Assembly: GCA_038496675.1 (NCBI GenBank)
Contig: CM076666.1
Span: 15,640,766-15,704,765, forward strand
From: Rachycentron canadum
Lineage: Eukaryota > Chordata > Actinopteri > Carangiformes > Rachycentridae
Length of the DNA stretch: 64,000 nt
Direction: 5' to 3'
Each line of letters begins with the position of its first letter. Position 1 is the stretch's first letter. Shown here piece by piece: positions 1 to 12,249 of the stretch. The translations under genes and the position numbers were made by a program. Under the pieces are notes generated by a model. That model saw only the letters and a list, made by a program, of their open reading frames with translations, did not search any database and was not told the DNA's origin.

Positions 1-36
1 TCGGATCCATCTTGATTTTTGAGATTAATATTAAGG

Positions 37-1740
37 CATAACATTGGCTGCTATTTCTGTCCCTCTGCTGCTGTATTGGTGTAAATGACAACACACAAAC
101 GTATTATGAAAATGAAACGGTGACAGTGAGATTACCCAAACACATTGTAACACCCAGATCCTAAAATGAATGCACCATGATAAAATGTCTGCAAGCATAC
201 CTTCTAAATCTGATGTTTAGACAAAGTACAAAGTAACATTAGCACATTTGCAACAAGCCTAATATCAAATACAATGTAATACTTCATTTGAATTTCTTTA
301 TTCTTTTCGTGAGACATACCATTATTGAATAGAAGCAGCAATAAGCAGAACTGAGTTACTTTCTGTTTTCTCACAACAAGTGAAAAACAGAACACATCAC
401 ACACACAATGACAGAAGAATGAACATAAATAACAAACTTCATATTATTCAATTATTTGACATCTAGATATTTTTTAAATTGAATCATAAGAGTTTGTCAT
501 CTAAAGGATGAATTCAATATTTTTGTAAATCAGCTAGTTCAATGAGAGTCACATGAAAGGTTTGATACCACACACATTGCTCTACAGCAAAAACTGCTAC
601 CACATAATGTGTTCGAAATCAGTCCTTTGTTCCTTCATTCTCTGCTCCCTATACAAAGGACATTCATCAGTAAATATGCATTCTGGTTTTGGGTTAGGGA
701 TTTGTCCATGATTATAAGTTGAGTTCACTAGTAACACTGGGTGCTAATTCTGGCCATCAAAAACATATCATTGATGTGTTATGAAACAGTGACAGTTACC
801 GTTTACTACAGGGAATGAAACAACAAACTGGCAAAGACTGAGGAGGAGCAGAGGGTGTCTTGTGGCAATCAATGAAATCTTCATCAAGTTTGCAGTTGAG
901 TTGGTGGGAGAGAGGAAGTGGTTCAGCCATGCCCAGCCAGAGACAAATGCAGACAGACTCAGGGGATAACTGAGGACCTATGCAGAGAAAAGAAGGGGAA
1001 ACACAGGGAAAAGACTAGAGGACTGTTCCTAACACACTTATATATAAGTATAATAAAAAATTTAGTTAAAGTGATGATATATTAATTAACATTACCATCA
1101 CGCAGGTGTTGTATATTACGATGAAATTCTAGCATAACATTAGGTGCAATATTTGGCCATTAACCAAGTTTGCTGTTTAAATGAGAACCTTTGAATAATG
1201 TTAGCTGCTAAATTGGCAATTATCATATCTATTATCCTATCATATCATATCATAACTTTTAATAAATTGACAGAGATCAGAAATATTAGCTGCAAAGTTT
1301 GACCAATAACTACCTGTTTTAATTAAAACGTTTGATTAACTTTAGCTGCTAATTTGACCCACAATTTTAATTTGTGACATTTTCAATAACATTAGCTGCT
1401 AATTGTGGCCATCAACAACTTAATGCTATGAAATGAAACAATGATGGCGAGACTTACATTACCTGCCACAGTTAGCTCAATACAATCTTGAGTAGGGAAA
1501 GGATAAGAAAGAAATATTGCTCCTAAATTTAATGCAGCAATATAAGATAACATAATAATAATAATATTAACCTTAGCTGGTAACACCATTAAACCATTAA
1601 TTGTGTTATCCAGCTCAATATATACTTTTCTTAATAACTAGCTAATAACTTTCCCCACCTCAGATGCAATGTTTAGACAAAATTAAAAATTTCATTGATG
1701 TTTGTTGCTAAATTTTGATGACTGCAAGTAAAACAGTAAC
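37..1740. repeat. Diverged tandem-like repeat array
   Basis: A motif close to aacattagctgctaattttggccatcaa recurs with mutations near 40, 731, 1133, 1197, 1286, 1337, 1387 and 1570. In three copies (41-150, 731-800, 1386-1460) it is followed at similar distance by a second block resembling tatgaaatgaaacagtgacag. The copies are AT-rich and strongly diverged, with irregular spacing. I see no open frame across the region. It looks like an old minisatellite, or the remains of a duplicated transposon, rather than a gene. Confidence 0.5.
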
Positions 1741-2684
1741 AGTTTTTTCACATAGGATTAAATAAAAAGAAAAATCTAAACAGCATAAGCGTTCAGCAGG
1801 TGAGAGTAAATACATATGCAAGGCAGCTTGTCTTTGTCCTTGTGTTTTGTGTTGCAGATACACAGTGGGTGTGGTAGTATCTAAACCACACTCTCACTTG
1901 GATTTTTTAAATTAAAACTTTATCAACAACATGGACTATATACACTCCTTCCCAAACCACAAATACAAAACAAGAGCGAAATGTTGAAATAATGTATTAT
2001 GAAAGGAATATACAAGTAGAAAACATTTGGACATGAAAGTAATAATCAAATAAGAATAAGTAAGGGCCACAGATATATATTGGCTATATGATTAGAATTT
2101 TTTCAAACAACTGGACGTGATTTTTCTTTGTACAGGAACATTTGTAGATCTCATACAGGAATCGTTGGACAGTGTTTTCTCATTTCCTTTTGTTAAGGAA
2201 AGTCCAATCTATCATATGCAAAATAAGATTAAGATAGTTGAAGCTGCTTTTTTTTAGCAACAAGAGAATCTGACATGCTCTTATCACTGCAGTCACTTAG
2301 ACACTTAAGGGTCATTTCACTCATGCAGGAACCTTTTAAAGCAAAAACGGCTGACCACAGGCATTTTGTGGTTTTGTTTTTGACTTTTTACCATCCAACA
2401 CTTTGTCAATAGATTGTCTCATTCATGCATACACTCCTACACTCCTGACTGCAACACAATTAAATAAATTGATGGTTTTAAACCTCTTTAAACTCACCTC
2501 CCATTCTTTGTCACTGTTTTCGAGTCAGTGGTGATAAATTGTTCTGTTCTGATCCAAGGTATCTGGTTGTGTGCGTCTGATAACAATTCTTGTTTGTGTT
2601 GGAACATGTCTGTGTGCTGTTGATTGCAGGGGTTTCCCAGGTTCTTACATACCCATCCAGCCACTTATGTTTACGTATATAGTA
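1741..2684. other. Intergenic, nothing recognised
   Basis: AT-rich intergenic DNA. I see no coding region, RNA gene or repeat family here. The short open frames have no recognisable similarity and no splice context. Confidence 0.5.
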
Positions 2685-2716
2685 TAGTTATCAATGTGGC
2701 AGCACATTGATAACTA
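2685..2716. repeat. Perfect 14-bp hairpin
   Basis: The arm tagttatcaatgtg is followed by a 4-nt loop (gcag) and its exact reverse complement. The flanking bases do not extend the pairing. It could be a small cruciform or the remains of transposon ends. No function can be assigned from sequence. Confidence 0.7.
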
Positions 2717-3019
2717 CACTTTTCTGTTCTGGCCCTTTGTGTTCTTGAGTTTATTGAGGCTCAATCAGATTTGTTTTTAGAGGGCAGCACAATAAAGCAG
2801 TCACCGAAAATTGTGGATGACTATGGGGTTAAACTCAGTGACAAAACGCTCAGGGGCACAAGTTTGTTTTTTAAAGCTAAATTTAAATGAGATGAAAATG
2901 TTGCCAGGTGCAGCTGGAGGTACTTTTCAGGATGCCACTGGTTCATCAATGTTACAAACGTCTGTTGTTTGCAAATGGACCACGGAAAGTTAAAACATAT
3001 GCTTGAGGTTGATAAGTAA

Positions 3020-3160
3020 TTGGCTTTGGAAAAAATTAAGCTTGTTCTGAGGTTCAGTGAGAAGGACCCTGAAACCTTTATTTTTCAGTTTGAAAGCATC
3101 ACTGATGCAAGAGGTAATGACAAAATTAAGAGTGACAATGCCTGTGCCCTGTGCAAAAAC
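3020..3160 (+). pseudogene. Possible LTR-retrotransposon gag relic
   Basis: The frame starting at 3020 contains LVLRFSEKDPETFIFQFES followed by ITDARG. This resembles the core of fish Ty3/gypsy-type Gag (F-x-E-x-D-P-E-T-F-F-x-x-F-E-x-V-A-D-x-R-G). The resemblance is lost after about 45 residues and there is a stop at 3221. No protease, reverse transcriptase, integrase or LTR is visible nearby. The match is from memory of the family, so this is a tentative fragment call. Confidence 0.35.
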
Positions 3161-3224
3161 CTCCCTGTGATAATTGGGATTCCTGATAGGAGAATCACTT
3201 ACCCACATTCAACTAATACATAAC

Positions 3225-6200
3225 GGATGATTACAGCTTGCAGCTAAATTATCTGTCATGAGTCACCATATTCAAAGCATACAAAACCTCTCTCAAGTGA
3301 TGCCATCTATAGCATGAAAACAAAGTTTCAAATTAGCAAAACAAAACCAGATTTGGAGAATAGCATCATTCCCATATAGACACCACTAGAATGTGTTTGT
3401 AAATTTATATCAACATCATGCTATTAATTTTGTTAAATTTGTTCTTCTTTTATGCTGATCTTCTGGGACACCTCTTTGTATGTGAAGATCTAAACAAGGT
3501 TGACTCAAAGGGACAAGAAGTGACATTAGGACAAAATCTTGTATAAGCTGATATTCAGTTTTGCTGCTGGATAGTGAAATGGTCCATAATGAAGAACAAT
3601 AAATCTTCACTGTAAATTAAAACAGCTCCTCCACTGCATTCACAACTGAATGCAATCAAGTTGTAGATGCAATTAAAAATGCAAATACACAAAGCTCTGC
3701 TAAGCTCTTTCGACCTTGACATGAGAGTGTTTTGTCAGCATCACAAATGATTTTATACAGATGGTATTATTCGGATTTTAATTATTTTACTCTCAGCTAC
3801 TGATGGTATCTCATCTCAAAGTTACAATAGAGTACTTCAGTTCCTCCACTGTTATCAATTACTTCAGTTTTCTTTAGGATGGAGGTGAACACAAATGGCC
3901 TAAATAAATAATTCTTTATTATTCTGGACCACATCCAGATGGGATTCATTCACAGGCTGTTTAGTTTCATGTAACATTCATTCCTTTTCTTTTAGGATCA
4001 GATTCTTTATTAATAATGCCAAGGCATCAAGAGTATAATCTGAACAATGTACACTCCAAGGTGGGTATCAGGACCACAAGGAGTTGCATATTGGAACACT
4101 TTTCATGTATCTATCCATGTACCTGTTATATTACCTGAGCCACCTGCTTCTGAATCGAGTCACTGTTGCATAAACAACCTGTGAGGGTAACAGACATAGC
4201 TGCCAGGCTCTATGTCACTCAAGGGAAAAAAAATCCAGTCAATGTGTTTGAAAATCCTTTGTAACTATTTCTTTGTCCTTTTTCTTCCCTGCTCCCAGCT
4301 TGTTAAAAATGTAACTGGCTGTAACTTCATAAATAAGCAGAAACTTTGGGATGAAAAAGCATCTGCAGGTGAATTCCTATATGGTAGCAAGTGATCGATT
4401 GTGGAAGAGGAAACTATATTGATTTCTCTACTGCTGGGATACAGAACTGTCCCTGAAGTACAGGGCAACACACAGCAAACAGATTATTAACAAAGCAAGG
4501 CAAGCAATTGGCCATTGGAAACAGAACTCCAGGTTTCCTTAACACATTGTGCTCATTGTCTGTTTTTCTTTATCAAGCTGAAAATGCATTTGGGAATATG
4601 CATTATGCATACCATTAAAGCAGAACAGAGACTGACATTGGATCCTGTGTTTTTAACCTGCATGCATACCATGTCATGTTTGTTTTTATGCTGTCCATTT
4701 CTAAATGAATGCACTTACCATACATTACATCTGGGGTGAGGTAGAGCTCTGCCATATAAAACCTGTACACACTCACACACAGATTGGGAGGAACAATGTT
4801 TTCACAGGGGCCTAACAGCTCAGTTTTCCCCCAGTGACTAGCCCAGACTTTTAATCCAGCTGTTTTTGTAACCATTTTATGGAAAGTGGCATTTGTCAAA
4901 GAAATACACATTGGATGAGCCATTGTATTTATGAATATTGCTATTCAACATAAAGTTTGGGTGGGTATGATATTTTGACCTATTATCAGGTCCTGCGGTG
5001 AGTATTAGGCTGTGCCATTATTAATCTACCAGTCCTTCTGACTGAGGACACTATCTCTAACCTTTAACTGCTAGTATACCTTTTAACTGTCTTTGAATCT
5101 TATACCTTCAAAACCGAACCTTGCAAATTCTAACATTGCTTTGTTCACTGTTTATCTAGTTCTACTATAGTCACTAATTAGCATCCCCTCTGTTAGGAGA
5201 AACTTTCCATTGTGAATCACATCCCTTGGCCTGTTCAAAGAGGAAGAGAGTTCGAAGAGAGGTTTTAATATGAAGCTGAGGTTAAGAGGGAAGGTTGATG
5301 TTGCCAGTGATCAGTTAGAGCTGCAGTGGGAAAATATATGCAATACAAAATTATGCACAGGTTTTATTATATACCAAGTAATATACAGAAACTGGATTCA
5401 TTGATTAGAGTTAGTGTTGGAAATGTGTCGAAAGAAAAGTAGGTAGTTTTAATTTAGTCAAAGATTGTTAAGTCCCGGAGAGTGTGTGAATAGACCATTT
5501 CCATTAATGTCTCTCCTTCTATTCATCTGAGTCCAATATATTTTAGTGCATGACCTTTCCTTTCCTTTTTTCAGGAAAAAAATAATCAATCATATATTAT
5601 AGCATTCAGCACAGTTCTTGTATTTCAATTACCTACTTATTCAAAATGATTGAATTGGTTTTTAAAGTCAAATAAAAGGGGAAACATGTTAATTTAACAC
5701 AACCAATGCAGAAATGCTATACTTTTAGAATTAGCTTTCATATTAAGTGAGTTAAAAGTCCATTTGTCACATTTGGATGCACTTAGTAACAAGACCTTGT
5801 CACTTTATGTGCATTCATGGTAAAAGCTCTTTGGATATTTAAAACTGCATGGGAAACCGACTGATTGGCGAATAGCAGTTTTTCCACAAATTAACATCCA
5901 GTTCCATTTACACCAATCACAGTGAGAGAGAGCGAGATTGTTGAGGAACCAATGCTGTTTATCTCCTGTGGTTTGTATCTTAAGGAAGTTCTTTGTCCCC
6001 CTGTTAAAAGCTCTGACACAATGCATTTTCTTTGGAATGTTTGGTGACTAGCCGAAGTAGCACAGACTAAAGAGTAGAGTCCTTTCAATAATAACACTGA
6101 TAAAGAGGCAAAAACCGGCAACAAAGTCAGACTGAATGTTGCCAAAAATGTCCTTGTCAACTACCCGGCAAGCCAGAGACAGGATAACAGGAGGACACAG

Positions 6201-8407
6201 GACACTACAGAGCTCTGCTGCACTCTGTTGGCTATGTGCACAAAACAAGCAGTATTTTACATTGAGTCTCCAAACTCATTTAAAGTGTGGGGGTCAGGGT
6301 AGTAGAGCCGAACTACAAACAGGTAATTGTTTCTATTCAGCAGAAGGCATCACATCAGCCTCCATTGCTGCGCTACTTTAAGGTGACTGCTGTCCGTCCT
6401 GTCGAGTGTGTTTCTGGGGAAAACTCTCTCTATCATACCTCTAGATGTGCAGGCGAACTTCAAAGCTCACTGGGAAATGTGTCTGTGATGTGACACTAAG
6501 TGAATTTTTAATGCTTGGATTGAACTTTGATGAAATGTTCCCCCTAGTAAAAGAGGGATTTGGGGACGTTTCTGCAAGAATATGTCAGGTCACTTACCTT
6601 GAGAATAAGGAAAAATTGAGTTGGCATTGTGCATACTCTGCCATGATTGTCATCACAGTGTTCCATCTTTTTAAATAGTGTTTAATCTTTTTTTTTTTCC
6701 AGAGGCCAGTACTTTGTATTTTATTCTAGTTTGGTTATTCATGTTTTACTAGGAACTCTGATATACCAGATTAGCATCATGTGACATGTAGTCACATCTG
6801 TTTAGCATAATAAAGTGTTCTAATAATTTAGGTCACTTGGGTCTAATTTGTATATCATTAAAACTGGAAATAACTGGAAATAATAAGAAACTAGGAAGAA
6901 ATTGTTGAAAGGTTATATAGCTGAGTCTCTACCTTATATATAAATGAATAAATGAAATAATAAGGCAGGTATTCACTGTCCTGAACTTGCTGGCATAAAA
7001 TGTGATTTTGACTCATATTTCTTTAGTTTCTGAGAATTGTATATGTTTTTGTTTTAATGATTTTTATTTGGTAAAAGGGATATCACAAAGTCAGACTAAC
7101 TCTGACTTTCTCTCTCTCTTTTGGGGAATTGCTGCTTTATTTATTCATTCATTCATTCATTCATTCATTTATCATTCCCTGCTGTGTTTAAAAGGCAAAG
7201 TGGACAACTGACCCAAGTGATGGTTTCCAAGGGTGTCATCTAGCTGCTGCATTCCTGAGTTCAGCATGGTAAAAGCTATTTACTGCCCTACACACATGCT
7301 CCAACACTTAATAAGTATCGGTCTTTAAATAACATTTGAAGGGGGGGCCACACCAACCATTGAAATATGGGGTTTTGATATACAAGCACTTAAATCCACT
7401 TACAATTCACACCACTTCATTGTCAGTCTAAAGAGTGCATAGACTTCATTGTATTTAAAAGTACGCCTGACTCTTTATGTATATTGTTAAACATGTTTAA
7501 CTATCAATATCTGTATGTCTGAGCAAGCGTGTACACAACAGCTGTTGTAAGGTAAGATCTCATATTATTTTGTAAACACACAAATACAGTTCCTGCTGGA
7601 TCATGGCACCATTCAACATCAACTATGGACAGGGACAGGAAGAAATGAAATCCTACAGACATCCAAATCCGTCCAAAGTTGGTCTATTACTCTTGTTTGT
7701 CTCTTATAAGTAGATGGAGTGCATATTTTAATATCTAGAATATATGTCTAATTCAGTTTACTCTATATCAAGGGTTTTTTCAGTGAGACTGGTTTCTCTC
7801 TTCTGCTCTCTCTTTCTAAACCTGAAGTGTAGAATCTGGCTCATAAGATATGGCTCATAAAACGCCTGTAAAAAGTGAAGTGCAGAGATAAGGGCACCTG
7901 GAACGACCCGATTTGTTTGTTTCAGTTTTTCCAGCTGTGTTAAAGGTTTTCAGTGATGTGAACGTACCACTAAAATATTTTACACAAAATAGGTTGTTCA
8001 AAAAAGTATACATGCTTAGACTCTCTCTCAGGTATAACAGTAGTATTAGCACTGTATTTCTTTACATTATGAACTACTTCCGGTTGTAATTTATCAGCTT
8101 TAAAAAGCACAATACCAGGATGTCTGCTGGTTGGTCTTTCTGCCTGTCTCTCCTGAAGGAGATACCTGAACAATTACCAGAGTGAAAAGAAATTTGGTGA
8201 AGCTCCCAAAGGATAAATTACAGTAACTTTAGTGACCTTTCCGGACCTTTCCTATGTTACTGTTATGAGCCGAAATATGTTCCCAGTGATAAACTGTTCC
8301 ACAGCAAGGACCCCACAAAATACAGATTTTCATTTAGTTTGCCTTGGAAAACAAGAGGCCTTTTTCTGTGGTATCACCATTAGACTAAAATGTTCATTTA
8401 TCATTTG
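3225..8407. other. Intergenic, no gene seen
   Basis: About 5 kb of AT-rich DNA. Open frames are short (at most about 100 codons) and none resembles a known family or has consistent splice sites. The only clear structure is a short ATTC microsatellite at about 7139-7171. Confidence 0.5.
7139..7171. repeat. (ATTC)n microsatellite
   Basis: Seven to eight tandem ATTC units in intergenic DNA. Confidence 0.9.
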
Positions 8408-8570
8408 CAGTGATGGAAGATTCTGTACTTCAGTAAAAGTACCAATTCAACAGTGTAAAAATATTCTGTTTCAAGTCAATTGTTTATATTTAATTTCTTC
8501 TTTATTAAAGTCAAGTAAAATGTACCTCGAGTACAAAAGTATACATAATGAAGAAAAATGCACCCCACTG

Positions 8571-8614
<44 letters not shown>

Positions 8615-8790
8615 ATATATATGTCTGTGTGTGTGTGTATATATATATATATATCAAAATAAATTAAAACTGCCTGTCATGCCATGTCATATATATATTG
8701 ATGCCATTGTTAATGTAGATGCAATTGTATATTACTGCAGCATTTTACTGTTGTAGATGGGTGAAATTGAACTGGTTTTAATTACTTTAG
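8408..8790 (+). mobile_element. Non-autonomous hAT-like repeat, truncated
   Basis: It begins cagtgatggaag, then a run of GTAAAAGTAC-type words (aagtacc, agtaaaatgtacc). Further in is the segment agcattttactgttgtag, followed by gaactggttttaattacttta. These blocks match an abundant short non-autonomous element of percomorph genomes that starts CAGTGGTGGAA, as remembered. A fuller copy lies at 57444-57863. The right terminal repeat is not recognisable, so this copy is truncated. An AT/GT microsatellite has expanded inside it at 8572-8655. Confidence 0.6.
8572..8655. repeat. Compound (AT)n/(GT)n microsatellite
   Basis: Alternating AT and GT tracts inside the hAT-like repeat. The tract creates a spurious long open frame rich in Val/Cys and Ile/Tyr. 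Confidence 0.95.
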
Positions 8791-8999
8791 GGGTTGGGTC
8801 CCTCCAAAGCTTACAAAATCAAAATCAAAATACTCAAATTATCTCATAAGCTTGTCTTGCATTGTGGTATAAAAAGTCTAATAATGAATTCTGTCAGACA
8901 AAGTTCTTGTAGGTGGATATCAGAATCGGAGTCAAAACAAAGGTCGATTTACATCAGCCCAATAACATCTCTGACATCTTGTTGTCATGCCCTGTAATA

Positions 9000-9908
9000 A
9001 AAGCCCATGTAAACCCTCAGCTAGTTATAAAGTTTGTCATAAATTTTAGTTAACACCTACAGCCACAGACTTTGACCTGTTACAGGAAATAGAGTTCACA
9101 CACCACTCAGTTAGGTTTATTCTATTAAAATAAATTAAAGTGCCTCATGTCACTGTCACTGTATTAATATTTCAGAAACTATTATTACAAGTGACAGTCA
9201 TGGAAATAATAACACAAATATTTGTCTTGGGTAAAGGTTTGTCGATATTTACAGTAACTCTATTTTTATCCCCTTGCTTCACTAACCTGCAGACACGTTC
9301 TACTTCTGCATCCATGGCTGCAGTAATAATCTCTTTTTTGAAAATTTAAATGACATTTAAGTGACAAAAAATATGACATGGTAGTAAGATCACTAAATCA
9401 CATACTCCCTGGGACACTAGGTAAACTGAGAAATTGAATTCCTTGTTATGGGGCTGATGACCAGTGGAATATCTTTCCAAAAAGTCTTTTTTCATATGGT
9501 GATGCTCATAAATCCCCATACTCAGGAAAACCTTTATGATATGAGGCTGTCAGAATGTTCCCCCCATCTTTGCAGATAAATTCAAACAATTTTTATAGAT
9601 CTGTCTGTACAGAATCACATTTCTCAAAAAGGCCCATTCACATTTTTTTAATATCAAACTAAATATACAATACAATAACTATATCTTAAACTAGCAGTTT
9701 TCATCCTTTCCCAGCACATGGTGCACTTGAAAATCACAAATGTTAGTGGCCCATGTTGGTGTACCATAATAATGTGGAGGCTAAATAATGCATTCTTTCC
9801 TTTTAATTATTCCTGTTGCTATCCATGCATTTTGAAACTCTGCCATGAATGTGATCTTTTAGCAGTCTTTTCTCAGTGATAGGCCTTTAATGTTTCAGCT
9901 ATATATAT
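9000..9908. other. Intergenic, nothing recognised
   Basis: Low-complexity AT-rich DNA. No gene, RNA or repeat boundary could be supported. Confidence 0.5.
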
Positions 9909-10066
9909 ATTGTCTCCTGTCAAACAACAATAACTAATCAGATAAAGTAATAGTATGGCATAGTATTACTATTAATAGTAATGTGTTTAATATTGTATTT
10001 TGACACTGACTTAATATTGATATTATTTGATATTGTATTCTGTATATATATATATGTGTGTCTGTC

Positions 10067-10125
<59 letters not shown>

Positions 10126-10305
10126 TATACTTAAACATAAACAGTATTTTACCTATATCCACTTTACCCAAATTTGTCAAATAACTAAAAATATCAATAT
10201 TAAGTCAGTGTCAAAGTACCATATTAAACACATTACTATTAATAGTAATACTATGTCATATTATTACTTCATCTGATTAGTTATTGTTGTGTGACAGAAG
10301 ACAAT
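9909..10305. mobile_element. Foldback/MITE with ~120-bp inverted repeats
   Basis: The left arm (about 9909-10030) and right arm (about 10185-10305) are near-perfect reverse complements. Both contain acaacaataactaatcaga, a tagtattactattaatagta block and cactgacttaatattgatat. The spacer holds a (GT)n microsatellite (about 10053-10122). No coding capacity is present. The arms differ at only about a dozen positions, so the element is moderately young or kept similar by conversion. The superfamily is not identifiable from the termini. Confidence 0.8.
10053..10122. repeat. (GT)n microsatellite
   Basis: A long GT run preceded by (TCTG)n, centred between the arms of the foldback element. Confidence 0.95.
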
Positions 10306-12249
10306 TTATCATCTATACAGCAAATAAAACATCAGTCTGAGAACCTATTTAACAGGAAACACAGATGGTGCCAGAGGCATTCCAAAAGCATCTTGGCCAG
10401 GATTAGACATAGGTAATCCAGAGAAAATATCTTTAGGTCATTGAATATGTTGTTTATGTAATAAACAACCAAATATTCAACTGAATAGAATTTTAATTGT
10501 AATATAAAAATTAGTGTAACATATCCCTGAACAATTTTATTTATATGTTTAACCCACTCAATTTTAATCAAAGAGTCATGCAATAGACATTAGTGTCAGT
10601 ATCAACTTGTTTAAACAACAGTGGCCTTTGTTTGCGGTGGGTGTTGTGTTCTGTATCCCCTATCATTGTTTCCTATCCTGTATCCTCATGCTGCTTGGAA
10701 AAATATTGGGAAGTGCGATAAACATACATGCTATGGCCAAGAACATGATACATCCTGTACAGTGGACAATTGGGGTCCAAAATTGAACAGATGTGATACA
10801 TAATACATGCCTGGATTACACTGACATGAGGCATAAGTGCCTGTGTTGAGGTGAGAATTTACTTTATTCCCCAATGATTCAATAATAAAACTGTGAGACT
10901 CTGATCAGAGATGATGTTCCAACAAATTTAGACTCTCCTTTAGAAAAAAACAATTTAAAAAAAACAAAAACAAAAAAAAAACAAAAACAAAAACAGTTTG
11001 TATAAAAGATTAAACAGCGTTGAAACACACATTTTCACCTTCCTTGGAATCATGCTTCTCAACGTGGTTCTGGGCTGATAATGAAAGGAGCTGTCACGAT
11101 ACGGAGACGGCTGCCAAGTCCTTTTCGAAGGGCTCGATTATACATTGCTTTATGGGAACATGTTATTTGTATACAAGAGTGTTACTAGCAGCTGTTCATG
11201 TGTACATAAGTAACAGGTCCAGGCCCGGTAACAATCAAAGCCAAAATGTCCGTGTGCACACAACTCGGTGAGATGCAATGAGCAGTAAGAAAAGCACAAA
11301 AACCTACTGTGTGTGCATAGAAATGTAAGCACTGAATTATGTAATACTCTCTCTCTTTTGTGCCTTAATCAGATTTATTCACTTATAATTTTAAGTTTTT
11401 AGCCTACTCTTTCGGATTGTCTCTGGTACTGCCCTCTTAGGGCAGATGATGCCATCAGGACTCTGTTTTCCAAGAATGTTAATGTAAAAAAACCGTTGCA
11501 ACCTGCCAGAGAGGCCAGATAAGTTTACTCATATGGGAATGGCATATTTCATGGTGATTATGGCAGAACGTTATCTTTGCATGTTTTTCAAGATAAAAAC
11601 TTCTGCGAGCATGTGTGCGTCTTTGGGTATCCATGTGAGTGAGCAGTCACTCCTTTTGGGAAACCTCAGGCTAAAGATTTTTCAGACAGTGATTAGCTTG
11701 TACAGTGAACTTTCCATCTGGGGCCTTTTGGATTAACTACCCACATCAACACACAAGATGTCCACAACACAGATGAATAACATGAATACTTTTAACAAAT
11801 GATCTGCTTTATAATTTTGCTGCCATGCTTTCTCCATTTTAAACTGATTGGCATGTTTCTGATTCAAATATCCAGTACCATTAAATTATAAACATGTAGA
11901 AATCAAATTAAATGCAAGACACATTTCTGTAAAACTTTAAACCAAGATTTGATTTTCCAAATGGTATTAGAAACCATTGCGGAGTGTCTGGGGTCAATTA
12001 TTCCACACTTGTGGAGCAGCAACAGCAAGGCCACAGTCTTTCTTTTATGCTTTGCTGTTGAACACATGCAACAACCAAAAAGCATCTGCCAAAAGGACCT
12101 TGGTGACCAACGGGGCAAGAGAGTTCAGGGAGACAAGAAGGTGCCATGCCATTTAAAAGCTCTTAACCATAAATAACTGAAAGCAGATCCATAACTGGAG
12201 AACCACTGAACTTAGCTTGTACTCTTCGGCCCAAGAGCATAATCTGTGG
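10306..12249. other. Intergenic, nothing recognised
   Basis: No supported gene. An A-rich stretch of repeated caaaaa units lies at about 10940-10996. The remaining short open frames look random. Confidence 0.5.

Noticed and set aside
8232..8756. 174-codon open frame, the longest in the window
   Set aside because: It runs through the hAT-like repeat and the AT/GT microsatellite; the protein is Val/Cys and Ile/Tyr low complexity.
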